A DNA stretch of 15,087 bases from CAZVEV01 sp964625865 (GTDB lineage Bacteria > Planctomycetota > Phycisphaerae > SM23-33), in contig CAZVEV010000136.1 of assembly GCA_964625865.1 (NCBI GenBank), forward strand, positions 1-15,087, read 5' to 3'. Position 1 is the first letter of the stretch; each line of letters begins with the position of its first letter. The position numbers were made by a program, and so were the translations under genes. Below, piece by piece: positions 1 through 7,395 of the stretch. Below the pieces are notes generated by a model that saw only the letters and a program-made list of their open reading frames with translations, was not told where the DNA came from and ran no database searches.

Positions 1-161
1 TCTATCGCGGCCGCATCCCCCCATCTGTTACCCTCATTTGAACCACGCCCGTTTTCGCAAGAAATTGACCCCTTCCTAAGCGTTAACGGATCGGCCGGGC
101 GATGGTGTGTCCAGGGCCGCAAGATAGACTTCGCGAGCCGTCATACGTTTGGCGGCGCATT

Positions 162-190
162 TTGACAACAAAGGACGAGGCAACGAGATT
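162..190 (+). promoter_or_regulatory. Candidate sigma70-like promoter for the LamG gene
   Basis: A perfect TTGACA -35 box (162-167) is followed after 17 bases by a weak -10 (GAGATT, 185-190; 3 of 6 consensus positions). Transcription would start near 197, just before the GAGGAG ribosome binding site of the LamG gene. The rest of 1-210 shows no convincing gene. The -10 is poor, so this rests mainly on the -35 box and the spacing. Confidence 0.3.
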
Positions 191-210
191 TCAGCTTGAG
201 GAGTAGGACG

Positions 211-1014
211 ATGACGAGACATGTACTGGTCGTGGCAGTGGGTTTGGCGATGGCGATCAGCGGGACGGCGCAGGCGGCGTGGGTCACCGACCTGGTCTCC
301 TACTGGGACTTCGACAACACACTGGCCGACGATCCGACCTACGGCAGCGCCAACGACGGGTCGATGTCGGGGGGGACCGCGACCTACCTTGGCGGGAAGT
401 TCGGAAACGCGATCGATCTGCCCGGCGGCACGATCGACGATCACGTGATCATCCCGGAGGACGACAACGATTTCGACTTCGCCGGCAAGGGCAACGGGCT
501 GACGATCTCTGCGTGGATCAAGGTGGAGGCCTTCGACGCGCAGTGGCAGGCCCTCGTTGCAAAGGGCGAGAGCGACAGGTATCGCATCGCCAGATACAGC
601 AACAACAACAACATGGGCTACGCTGGCTGCGGTAATGGCAGCGATATCGAGGTGTCTTTGAACGTCAACGACGGGCAGTGGCATCACGTGGTTGCGGTGA
701 CCGAGTCGAGCGGCGACGCAGCGCGGCTCTACGTGGACGGCTCGACCAACGTGGCCACGATCAGCAGCCAGGCAGGTCTCGGCGACAACGACGCAACGCT
801 ACGAATCGGTTTCAACCCCGAGTCGGGCGGTCGCGGCTGGAACGGGCTGATCGACGACGTGGCGATCTGGGGTCGCCCGCTGACGGCGAACGAGGTCGAC
901 ACCATCTACAACGGTGGAACGGGCCAGTCCATCGGCGTTCTGGTTCCCGAGCCGGCGACGATGGCGCTGCTGGCCCTGGGCCTGCCCGTGATGATCCGTC
1001 GCAGGAGAGCGTAA
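211..1014 (+). CDS. LamG-domain (concanavalin-like) secreted protein with PEP-CTERM sorting tail
   Basis: This 267-residue exported protein has a signal peptide (about 1-23, ending GTAQAA), a LamG/concanavalin-like jelly-roll domain (about 28-240) and a C-terminal PEP-CTERM sorting signal (245-267). The LamG call rests on the opening LVSYWDFDNTLADD, the central GLTISAWIK, the DGQWHHVVAV strand and the closing WNGLIDDVAIWGRPLT. The tail has VPEPATMALL, a short hydrophobic stretch and a final RRRRA, the recognition pattern for exosortase-type processing at the envelope. Such proteins usually bind or display carbohydrate-related surface functions; the ligand here is unknown. The ATG at 211 is chosen because GAGGAG lies about 8 bases upstream; a TTG at 196 would add five residues but has worse support. 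An AAC run near 600-612 encodes a short poly-Asn patch. The gene stands alone and converges on the downstream minus-strand cytochrome gene. Confidence 0.88.
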   Translation: MTRHVLVVAVGLAMAISGTAQAAWVTDLVSYWDFDNTLADDPTYGSANDGSMSGGTATYLGGKFGNAIDLPGGTIDDHVIIPEDDNDFDFAGKGNGLTISAWIKVEAFDAQWQALVAKGESDRYRIARYSNNNNMGYAGCGNGSDIEVSLNVNDGQWHHVVAVTESSGDAARLYVDGSTNVATISSQAGLGDNDATLRIGFNPESGGRGWNGLIDDVAIWGRPLTANEVDTIYNGGTGQSIGVLVPEPATMALLALGLPVMIRRRRA

Positions 1015-1048
1015 GCGAGAAGATCACAACAGACCGCACACAAACCCC

Positions 1049-1080
1049 GTCGGCCCGGACGAGCATTCGCCCGGGCCGAC
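1049..1080. terminator. GC-rich hairpin between convergent genes (possible bidirectional terminator)
   Basis: GTCGGCCCGG (1049-1058) pairs perfectly with CCGGGCCGAC (1071-1080) around a 12-base loop. It lies in the 117-base gap between the ends of two convergent genes, 35 bases after the LamG stop and 52 bases past the cytochrome stop. Neither side has a proper T tract (plus side GTGCTTCTC; minus side GGGGTTTGTG), so efficient intrinsic termination is uncertain. Confidence 0.5.
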
Positions 1081-1131
1081 GTGCTTCTCAGGTCGGGCCG
1101 TTCCCAATCAACCAGTTAACCAATCCACCAG

Positions 1132-3648
1132 CTACTTCAGCTTGGTCAGGTCCTTTTCCCACGGGATGTTCGGCTTGGGGGAGGCCAGCAGGCGGCGGGT
1201 GATCTTGTTGGGATAGAGCTTGGGGCCGCCGCCTTGGGGGTAGTACCAGAAGGACTGGAAGTAGCGTCGGTCGACGTCGAAGACGTCTATCTTGTCGCGA
1301 TCGATGTCGAAGGATTCGGGCAGCACGCCGTAGCGTTTCATCTCGCGGACGTAGAACGGGTGGGGCCTGAAGCCGGGGGTGTCCCAGCGTTTGTTGGTCC
1401 CGGAGATGGCGAGTTTGCCCTGCTGGACGAAGGCGAGGATCGCCTGGTAGTCGGGGTTCTTCGTGTCGGCGAAGAGTCCGGCGGCGGCTTTGGCTTGGGC
1501 GGGGGTTTTGCCTTTGGCTTTGCAGAGCCCCCACCCGCCGGCTTTGCGCGACAGCGGCGCCAGGAGGATCGCCGACTTGGCCGGTCGGCTCAAGCTAAAC
1601 GCCATGTGCGGGTCCCAGAAGAATCGGTTGTCGTTCTTGTTTCTCGTGCCCGCAATGGAATAGCGGACGGGGTCGGGCAGGCGCTGACGGTGGCAGGGCG
1701 AGCAACTGCGTTTGTGGGCGGCGTTGGCTTTGGACTGGGCGGCGCGATAGGTGCGCGGCAAGGTGTTGTGGCGGACCATGCCCGTGCCCAGCGCCGCGTA
1801 CGTGCCCGGATACGGCGCGCCGATGTGGATCCAGTTGCGGATTGTCTCGACCTCGGCGGCGGTCAGCTTGGCCTTGTGATGCGAGCCGTCGAGCATCTTC
1901 ATCAGCTTGCTGGCGCTGTCGCCGACGCTGCGCGGCGCGCTGTTGCCCAGCCCGTTGCGCCCGTCCGAGACGTACCCCGCGGTGGTCAGCGTCATGTAGC
2001 TCAGCGAATAGACCGGCCCGTGGTCGCCGGTCAGGATGATCTTGCCGTCCGGTTTGTCGGGGCTGTGACATTTGATGCAATGCTTGTCGAGGATCGGCTG
2101 AACGTCGCGGGGGAAGTCGATGGTAAACGGCACGCCGGGGACGGGCGTCAGCGTGCTCGGCGGGCGCTTCATCGCCATGCGCACGCCCTTGGACACGCTT
2201 GCGGGCGTCTTGGCGCGGTCCTCGTGACAGCCGACGCAACTGAGGACCTCGCCGGGCATGACCGTCAGGAAGCTGTGCATCCGCTTGATCGACTCGTTCC
2301 TGTCGTTGACGGCGATGAAGAACAGCGGGCGGTTGGCAGGCAGCTTGAAGTGGGCCGACCCGTCGGGCTCGACCGGTACCGTGCCGAGAATCCGCGACAG
2401 CGTGAAGGTTCCGCCGTGGCTGATGGGGATGAAATCGTGCATTCCCGCGCCGAAGTTCAGCGGCTTGGGCAGGGTCTCCAGGACGATCAGCTTGGTGATC
2501 TCGCCTTTCTTGACGCCGCCCATCTTCCGCCCGATGGTCACGTCGTCGAGCACGAGCGTGCCGGTGGCCTTGCTCAGGTCCACGCGGGAGGGAATGACCC
2601 GCTCGCGGGGGTAGGGCCTGATCGGGCGCGGCTCGTGCAGGTGGGTCTTCGAACTGTGGAGGCGCATGACCTTGCCCCTCCCGTCCACCACGTCGATGTG
2701 CTTGTCGGTCGCGATGAGGAAGCAGTCGTTTGAGACGGCAAACGGGTCGCGGCCGCGGACCTGGCCGATCCGCTTCTTCGCCGACTTCTCGTCGGGCCCG
2801 TGCTTGTCGGTGACCGTCGAGAGATACCCCGCGTGCTCCTTGGCCCCGTGGCCGGGCGAGTCGATGAAGACCACGCGATCGCTGCCCGGGATGGGCTTGG
2901 CGTCGATGAAGACCGAGCCGGGATGCATGTTGCCGAAGTACGCCGCCTGGTTCGTGCCGTCCGGATTGCAACTCCACAGGTGGTGGAACTTGACCTGCGA
3001 GCGGTCCACGTATTCCCACCGCGTGAAGATGATCCGCCCGTCGGGCAGGACCCACGGGGTGTTGTCCTGCTCGATGTTCGGCGAGAGCTGCCGGATGTTC
3101 CCCCCATTGCCGTCGCAGCGGTACAGCACGGCGACCTGGACCAGCCAGCAGTTGACCCAGCGCTTCGACCGCCCGGAGACGAACGCGATCCCGCCGTCGG
3201 GCAGGTAGGTCGGCTCGAGGTCGTCGTAGATCCCGTCGGTCAGTTGCTTCAGGCCGGTCCCGTCGACGTTGATCTCGTACAGGTGGAACTGTCCCCTGCC
3301 GCCCTTGCGATACGAGAAGAGGATCTTCTTCGCGTCGTAGTGGACCTTCGGATCGCGGATCGAGCCGGCCGAGTCTTCCAGGATCGCCGTCGTCTTGCCC
3401 GTCGCCACATCCAGCTTGACCAGGCGACTTCCGCTGGTGTACGTGGGGTTCTGCGGCCCGTCGAAGAAGTATCCGAAGTTCGCATACCAGTGGCCGTCGC
3501 GGCCGAATGCGCGCTCGGAAAAGACAATCTCGCGCACGCCGCGCTTGAGCAGCGCCTCGGACGCCGGCGAGGCCCCCGCCGGGGTCGCAAGGGACGCAAG
3601 TAAGACGGCAAGACCGCACAAGACCAACCAGACTCGTCCGCTCGACAT
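1132..3648 (-). CDS. HzsA-related (hydrazine synthase alpha-like) beta-propeller c-type cytochrome
   Basis: This is an exported 838-residue protein. It has a signal peptide (about 1-26, ending PAGA), a TolB/PD40-like beta-propeller (about 35-440, with repeats such as DGTGLKQLTDG, YLPDGGIAFVSGR and VLPDGRIIFTRW) and a C-terminal cytochrome part. Three CxxCH haem-binding motifs are visible: CVGCH (471-475), CIKCH (524-528, preceded by the typical DVQPILDKH) and CSPCH (649-653). This order matches the planctomycete family annotated as HzsA-related or hydrazine synthase alpha middle domain. The true substrate of non-anammox members is not established, so redox or electron transfer in the periplasm is an inference. 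The ATG at 3648 has GAGAGG just upstream and begins a good signal peptide. An upstream in-frame start at 3831 is rejected because it would run through a palindromic repeat. No partner hzsB or hzsC gene is in the window. Confidence 0.82.
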   Translation of the reverse strand: MSSGRVWLVLCGLAVLLASLATPAGASPASEALLKRGVREIVFSERAFGRDGHWYANFGYFFDGPQNPTYTSGSRLVKLDVATGKTTAILEDSAGSIRDPKVHYDAKKILFSYRKGGRGQFHLYEINVDGTGLKQLTDGIYDDLEPTYLPDGGIAFVSGRSKRWVNCWLVQVAVLYRCDGNGGNIRQLSPNIEQDNTPWVLPDGRIIFTRWEYVDRSQVKFHHLWSCNPDGTNQAAYFGNMHPGSVFIDAKPIPGSDRVVFIDSPGHGAKEHAGYLSTVTDKHGPDEKSAKKRIGQVRGRDPFAVSNDCFLIATDKHIDVVDGRGKVMRLHSSKTHLHEPRPIRPYPRERVIPSRVDLSKATGTLVLDDVTIGRKMGGVKKGEITKLIVLETLPKPLNFGAGMHDFIPISHGGTFTLSRILGTVPVEPDGSAHFKLPANRPLFFIAVNDRNESIKRMHSFLTVMPGEVLSCVGCHEDRAKTPASVSKGVRMAMKRPPSTLTPVPGVPFTIDFPRDVQPILDKHCIKCHSPDKPDGKIILTGDHGPVYSLSYMTLTTAGYVSDGRNGLGNSAPRSVGDSASKLMKMLDGSHHKAKLTAAEVETIRNWIHIGAPYPGTYAALGTGMVRHNTLPRTYRAAQSKANAAHKRSCSPCHRQRLPDPVRYSIAGTRNKNDNRFFWDPHMAFSLSRPAKSAILLAPLSRKAGGWGLCKAKGKTPAQAKAAAGLFADTKNPDYQAILAFVQQGKLAISGTNKRWDTPGFRPHPFYVREMKRYGVLPESFDIDRDKIDVFDVDRRYFQSFWYYPQGGGPKLYPNKITRRLLASPKPNIPWEKDLTKLK

Positions 3649-3763
3649 AGATCCTCTCCCGGGATTCTCGCCACTGACCACAGGTCCGAACGTCACATCA
3701 TTCAACACACTGACCTGCTGCCCGGATCGTACCGGCGCGCTGCAGCCGCCGGTCGTGTAACGC

Positions 3764-3838
3764 GTAGGGCGTGCAACTCGTTGCACGCGGAAAGGACCGC
3801 GCATTCGTTCCGCGTGCAACGGAAGTTGCACGCCCTAC
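3764..3838. repeat. Pair of inverted REP-like palindromes with GTAG ends (BIME-like)
   Basis: GTAGGGCGTGCAACT (3764-3778) and CGTTGCACGCGGAA (3779-3792) are repeated as exact reverse complements at 3824-3838 and 3808-3821. Only a 2-base bulge (3822-3823) and a 15-base loop (3793-3807) interrupt a 29-bp stem. Each arm can also fold alone: GCGTGCAA/TTGCACGC around CTCG (3769-3788), and GCGTGCAAC/GTTGCACGC around GGAA (3812-3833), the latter a GNRA-type loop. Both outer ends begin with GTAG read inward, the tetranucleotide known at the foot of REP hairpins recognised by RAYT enzymes. The minus-strand copy supplies the sulfatase TAG stop codon (3837-3835). Confidence 0.75.
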
Positions 3839-5403
3839 CCGGGCCGAACCGGGGCGCTGCGGCCGGTGGTCTTGAAGTGCTCCAGCTTCTCGAACAGTTC
3901 CTTGACGATCTCCGGATGCTTGCTGTACAGGTTTTTCGTCTCGCCGGGGTCGGTCGCCAAGTCGTACAGTTGGCCCGGGGCGTCGGGGTCGGTGTCCTCG
4001 ATCGCGTAGGGGGCCATCCCCCAACTGCCCCCCCGGTTATACCGATTGCCCCCCGAGCCCTTGTGGGCCAGCAGCTTCCACTGGCCCTTGCGGATCGACA
4101 TCGCCAGGGTGATCGTCTGCTCGAGCATGTACGTTCGCACCGGCTTGTCCCCTTGCTTGCCGAGCAGCACCGGCAGCATGTCGTAGCTGTCCTCGGCGGC
4201 GTTGTTGGGCAGTTTCGCTCCGGTGATCGCGGCGCAGGTAGCGAACACGTCGGTCAGGCTGGTGAGTTGATCGCTGGTGACGCCCGCCTTGACCTTGCCC
4301 GGCCAGCGAACGATAAACGGCGTGCGATGGCCCCCCTCCCACTGGTCGCGCTTGACGCCGCGCCACGGACGTGCCCCGTCGTGCTTGTGGTCGCGGCGCA
4401 TGGCGATCACGGAGGGCACTTCGGGCCCGTTGTCGCTGGCGAACATCACCAGCGTGTTGTCGGCCAGCCCGTGCTTGTCCAGCGCAGCCATCAATTCGCC
4501 CACCACGTAGTCCAGCTCGAAGATAAAGTCCCCGTGCGGGCCGGCCTTGGTCTTGCCCTTGAACTGCTCGGCCGCGAAGGAGGGCAGGTGGATCGCCTGG
4601 GTGGAGTGGAACAGGAAGAAGGGCTTGTCGGGGGTGGCCTTGACGTGCCTTGCGATGAAGTCCTTGCTCTTTTCGAGGAAGACCAGGTCGACCTCCTCGT
4701 GCTTGAAGTTCGGCGCGACCAGGCCCCGCCTGCAATCGTTGCCGTACGGGTGCTTGGGCAGCGTCGAGCGGTCGAGCAGTTTCGTCGGCGGGACGGGGAT
4801 CCGATCGCCGTCGACGTACGCGTAGAGCCAGTCCGTCGTCGGGCAGCAGACCGTGCCGTAGAACTCGTCGAACCCGCGGTGGATCGGGGCGTCGGGGATC
4901 GGGCGCGAGTAGTCCACCCGCCTGACGCCGGCCAGTCCGCCCTTGTTGATGGCCTTGCCTTCCTTGTCGAAGAACGTCATCCCCACGTGCCACTTGCCGA
5001 ACATCGCCGTCGCATAGCCCGCGTCCCTGAGCATCTGGCCGATGGTCAGGCGCTGCTTCTCGATCATGCAGGGCCCGCCGACGCCCGTGAACACGCCCCG
5101 CATCCCCGTGCGGAACGCCATCCGCCCGGTCAGCACGCTGTAGCGCGTGGGCGTGCAGACGGTCGACGGACTGTGCGCGTCGGTAAACCGCATGCCCTGC
5201 CTCGCCAGGCGGTCCAGGTTCGGCGTGGGGACTTTCGACTCCGGGTTGTAGCAGGCCACGTCGCCATAGCCCAGGTCGTCAGCGAGGATGAATACGATAT
5301 TGGGCAACTGCATCTTCTTCTCCCGGCCGCTCGCCAGCCGCCCCGCCATCAGCCCCGCCGCCCCCAGCCCCATCGCCTTCAGAAAACCGCGCCTCGTGTG
5401 CAT
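3835..5403 (-). CDS. Tat-exported type I sulfatase (arylsulfatase family S1)
   Basis: This 522-residue sulfatase would hydrolyse sulfate esters, most likely on sulfated polysaccharides, outside the cytoplasm. It opens with a twin-arginine signal (HTRRGFLKAMG, then a hydrophobic stretch to about residue 24). The alkaline-phosphatase-fold core starts at NIVFILADDLGYGD, where D42 and D43 are metal ligands. The signature CTPTR (83-87) fits CxPxR, with C83 the residue converted to formylglycine. Other conserved elements are GKWHVG (K137, H139), FHSTQAIH (H266, H272), SDNGPE (D324, N325) and the K351 region before EGGHRTPFIVRWPG. Length is normal and the active site looks complete. The start has GGAAGGAG 8 bases upstream. 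Activity needs a formylglycine-generating or anSME maturase, none of which is in the window. The stop codon lies inside a REP-like palindrome. The exact substrate subfamily cannot be assigned by eye. Confidence 0.93.
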   Translation of the reverse strand: MHTRRGFLKAMGLGAAGLMAGRLASGREKKMQLPNIVFILADDLGYGDVACYNPESKVPTPNLDRLARQGMRFTDAHSPSTVCTPTRYSVLTGRMAFRTGMRGVFTGVGGPCMIEKQRLTIGQMLRDAGYATAMFGKWHVGMTFFDKEGKAINKGGLAGVRRVDYSRPIPDAPIHRGFDEFYGTVCCPTTDWLYAYVDGDRIPVPPTKLLDRSTLPKHPYGNDCRRGLVAPNFKHEEVDLVFLEKSKDFIARHVKATPDKPFFLFHSTQAIHLPSFAAEQFKGKTKAGPHGDFIFELDYVVGELMAALDKHGLADNTLVMFASDNGPEVPSVIAMRRDHKHDGARPWRGVKRDQWEGGHRTPFIVRWPGKVKAGVTSDQLTSLTDVFATCAAITGAKLPNNAAEDSYDMLPVLLGKQGDKPVRTYMLEQTITLAMSIRKGQWKLLAHKGSGGNRYNRGGSWGMAPYAIEDTDPDAPGQLYDLATDPGETKNLYSKHPEIVKELFEKLEHFKTTGRSAPVRPG

Positions 5404-5472
5404 GCACCATGCTCCTTCCGTTCAAGTGCGTCTCATCCTACCGGAACTCGTCCCCGGATTACACCGCTTCGA

Positions 5473-5500
5473 GGTCGACGGTCGAAAGTCGATGGTCAAA
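5473..5500. repeat. Heptamer tandem repeat RGTCGAN x4
   Basis: Four successive 7-mers are visible: GGTCGAC, GGTCGAA, AGTCGAT and GGTCAAA. The last is degenerate. They lie 70-97 bases upstream of the sulfatase start and just before the transposase debris. Short repeats of this style are often scattered in intergenic DNA, but a role as a regulator-binding array for the sulfatase cannot be excluded. Confidence 0.5.
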
Positions 5501-5520
5501 AGGGGCGCCGGCAGGCATCG

Positions 5521-5574
5521 ACGGCGGTGCGTCACGTGGAGCGCAACCCGCTGCGCGCGGGCCTGGTCGGTCGC
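5521..5574 (+). pseudogene. Remnant of REP-associated tyrosine transposase (RAYT, IS200-like TnpA)
   Basis: The plus-strand frame reads TAVRHVERNPLRAGLVGR. The string VERNPLRAGLV is the hallmark near the C-terminal end of RAYT/TnpA_REP proteins of the Y1 HUH transposase superfamily, where it is followed by a WxWSS motif. Here only about 16 family-like residues remain. Upstream there is no HUH motif, no catalytic tyrosine region and no start codon, and the downstream WxWSS is missing. It is therefore a decayed fragment. It matters because a GTAG-flanked palindrome pair, the kind of element RAYTs act on, lies about 1.7 kb away. Confidence 0.6.
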
Positions 5575-5651
5575 GGGCAGTTCGGTGCGGCCCAGGGCCG
5601 GTGGCCGCAGCGGGGGCAGGCGGTGATGTCGCGGCCGGTCAGGGCGACGAT
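5566..5651 (-). pseudogene. Possible C-terminal remnant of an IS91-like transposase, frameshifted
   Basis: Read on the minus strand, 5651-5592 gives IVALTGRDITACPRCGHRPW. In the neighbouring frame 5595-5566 gives LGRTELPATD. Some IS91-family transposases end with an LTGxD....CPxCG zinc-finger-like stretch followed by LVRTELP. Joining the two frames by one shift reproduces that order, which suggests a broken gene. No N-terminal portion is recognisable. The match is short and from memory, so it could be chance in GC-rich DNA. Confidence 0.35.
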
Positions 5652-6097
5652 CCACTGGAATCGTCCGGCCGGTCCAGATCGAGTCGAAAACGGGGACTGG
5701 CTCGCCCGCAGGCCAAAGGCCCAGGACGTGCCTGTACCCGCTTTCGACGCCGGAACGAGACCACTCCGAATAGGTGACTATCCCCTGTCTACTGTTAAGA
5801 CAGGACGCGACCGCGTTTGCCGCGCTGACCGCCAGGGTAGGGATATCCCGTGCAGCATCCCGGCTAAGGGGTCTGGCAGTCCCGTGGCCGCACGCAGCCG
5901 GAGAAAACGACCCTGCCCCCACCGCCGAGGCGAAAGGCGGCCAATGGCGTCGCCCGGGCGTCTACGACGTTTTCCCCGTGTTCCGTATAGTGCAGGACGG
6001 CATAGCAGGTCGTGGGCGAGAACGCCCCCGCGGCTGTCAGGTCCTCCCCGCTCACGTGTTCACGCCCGAGAAGTGCCAACCAAACCTGATGGACAGT

Positions 6098-7123
6098 TCA
6101 GCGGACCACCTGCCCCCCACCGGTCGTAGCCGGGCCGACCTTCACCCGGGCCAGGTAGATGCTGGTCTTGCCCTCATGGCTGGCGTAGTAGCTGACCCAG
6201 AGCACCCCGTCGTGCCAGACCAGCCCCGGATAGCTCGTGTCGCCGCCGGAGGGCAGCTTGAGAGGCGGGCCCATCGTTCCGGCGACGGGGTCCAGGACGA
6301 ACAGGGCCGTGTGCGTGCGGGGCTTGACGAGGCGCCCTGCCCCGATCCACGTGCCGCTCGGCAGGCGGATCATGTTGGGCCCGCCGATGAACGTCCCCAG
6401 GTCGCGCCACGTCCATCGCGTGTAGGGCGGTTTGGCCCGGCCCAGCAGGGCCGTGCCGCGGCGACGCTGGAGGCAATAGGCCGCGTGGGCCTGGTCGAAT
6501 CGCAACGTGGCCTCATTCGGAACGCCCTTGTCGCACATGGGCGACGCCAACGTCCGCCATGCCAGGCCGTCCGTGGTCGTCAGCAGCCGCGTCTTGGTCC
6601 CAGAGGCGTAGTCGACGGCATAGCCGGTCCCGCCATGCCACGTGACGCGCCAGATCCAGCGTTTCCGGTCGCCCACGAGTTTCGGCGCAGTCCAGGTCGA
6701 ACCGTCTCTCGAGAAGGACACAAAGCTCCCGGTCGCCACGTGTTCCCGGGCCTTTCGCGGGGCCGCCCCGCCGAGGATCATCAGTCGGCCGTCGGGCATG
6801 ATGGAGATCTTGGCGTCGCGGAGGTCCTGCCCGGCCCGGCCCAGCAGGGCTGCCGACGCCCAGGTCTTCCCGTCGGGCGAGGTCAGTACGCGGACTTTTC
6901 CGTCAGGCGAGACGTGGGCGGCCGCCTCACGGAAGACGCAGTAGAAGCGGCCCTTGAAGCGGATCAGGTCGGTAAACGCGTTGTGCCTCCCCGCGGACCA
7001 TATCTTCTTACAGGAAAGGACCTTCATTGTGACGCCCGGCGTCTCGGCGCGGGCGATGCGTGCGAGGTCCCCCGCCGCGAGCAGGGACAGTATCACGAGG
7101 ATGAGTCTGGAGTTGCCAAGCAT
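6098..7123 (-). CDS. Exported sialidase-like Asp-box (BNR) protein
   Basis: This 341-residue protein has a signal peptide (about 1-26, ending ARIARA) and a six-bladed-propeller sialidase-like fold. Three Asp-boxes are visible: SPDGKTW (82-88), SRDGSTW (138-144) and the degenerate TTDGLAW (183-189). VPNEATLRF (201-209) and the long conserved-looking end SGGDTSYPGLVWHDGVLWVSYY (from residue 292) match a family common in planctomycetes and annotated as sialidase family or exo-alpha-sialidase. Glycan binding or hydrolysis outside the cytoplasm is the inferred role; true sialidase activity is not shown, because the catalytic Arg triad and Tyr/Glu pair cannot be assigned by eye. The start at 7123 has GAGGTGA about 4-7 bases upstream. 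It lies upstream of the sulfatase on the same strand, but a 694-base gap argues against a single compact operon. Confidence 0.8.
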   Translation of the reverse strand: MLGNSRLILVILSLLAAGDLARIARAETPGVTMKVLSCKKIWSAGRHNAFTDLIRFKGRFYCVFREAAAHVSPDGKVRVLTSPDGKTWASAALLGRAGQDLRDAKISIMPDGRLMILGGAAPRKAREHVATGSFVSFSRDGSTWTAPKLVGDRKRWIWRVTWHGGTGYAVDYASGTKTRLLTTTDGLAWRTLASPMCDKGVPNEATLRFDQAHAAYCLQRRRGTALLGRAKPPYTRWTWRDLGTFIGGPNMIRLPSGTWIGAGRLVKPRTHTALFVLDPVAGTMGPPLKLPSGGDTSYPGLVWHDGVLWVSYYASHEGKTSIYLARVKVGPATTGGGQVVR

Positions 7124-7352
7124 CTGATCACCTCGACGGGTTGAAGGTCACTCTTGGGGCACGCTGACCGGCGCAGGCCCGGGCGATCGCCGGGGGCGCT
7201 TGCCCGAGCAGTACCGACTGGTCCGCGTGCAGCGAGAAAAATCTCTATTCTTCGAAGACCCTTCTTGACGATATCTTAACACAACGCAGACGTTCGGCAG
7301 AACCCGAATGGGGCCGGGGCAGCCCGGGCCACTGTGCAGACGAGTGACTTTT

Positions 7353-7377
7353 TTTCGGGACGTGGCCGTACCCGAAA
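7353..7377 (+). promoter_or_regulatory. Stem-loop in the upstream region of the DUF3034-like gene
   Basis: TTTCGGG-ACG (7353-7362) pairs with CGT-A-CCCGAAA (7367-7377) around a TGGC loop, with one bulged A at 7370, giving 10 base pairs. It follows a T-rich run and lies about 120 bases before the start codon. If transcription starts upstream it would be part of the leader RNA. If TATACT at 7390 is the -10, it lies instead upstream in the promoter. Its role is unknown. Confidence 0.35.
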
Positions 7378-7389
7378 CGGATACGCGCA

Positions 7390-7395
7390 TATACT
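7390..7395 (+). promoter_or_regulatory. Possible -10 box TATACT upstream of the DUF3034-like gene
   Basis: TATACT matches the sigma70 -10 at 5 of 6 positions and would leave a leader of about 95 bases. No acceptable -35 box lies 16-18 bases upstream and there is no TGn extension. The same hexamer occurs before two other genes in the window (8876, 12310). Confidence 0.25.

Larger units (their letters stand above)
5404..6097. other. 694-base intergenic region with transposon debris
   Basis: No intact gene is convincing in this gap between the sulfatase start and the sialidase-like stop. It holds a heptamer repeat (5473-5500), a RAYT transposase remnant (5521-5574, plus), a possible IS91-like transposase tail (about 5566-5651, minus) and a small hairpin, CCTGTCT/AGACAGG (5784-5804). 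The sulfatase promoter should lie near 5404-5470, but no clear -35/-10 pair was found. From about 5805 to 6097 I see no recognisable element. Open frames there on both strands resemble no family I know. Confidence 0.6.

Noticed and set aside
1234..2733. Long plus-strand open frame (499 codons) opposite the cytochrome gene
   Set aside because: It is antisense to a gene with clear domain motifs, has no ribosome binding site and a low-complexity V/R/G/A composition typical of shadow frames in GC-rich DNA.
1132..3648. Evidence for an anammox organism
   Set aside because: HzsA-related proteins occur widely in non-anammox planctomycetes, and no other anammox gene is present in the window.
3649..3831. 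Longer N-terminus for the HzsA-related protein starting at 3831
   Set aside because: The extra 61 residues would be read partly through the REP-like palindrome, and the signal peptide and ribosome binding site both support 3648.
5422..5922. 166-codon minus-strand frame in the sulfatase-sialidase gap
   Set aside because: No ribosome binding site or recognisable domain was seen; only the short LGRTELPATD piece resembles a transposase, so it is treated as debris.
5864..6079. 71-codon minus-strand frame after the sialidase-like gene
   Set aside because: It has no family likeness, and its composition is compatible with chance.
3781..6129. 782-codon plus-strand open frame across the sulfatase and the gap
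   Set aside because: It is antisense to the sulfatase for most of its length and shows no family likeness except the short RAYT string at 5521-5574, which is reported separately as a fossil.
7295..7350. Cobalamin riboswitch, suggested by GGGGCAGCCCGGGCCACTGTG
   Set aside because: The fragment resembles the B12-box surroundings, but the rest of the conserved core is not found, and the downstream gene is not an evident B12 or cobalt gene.
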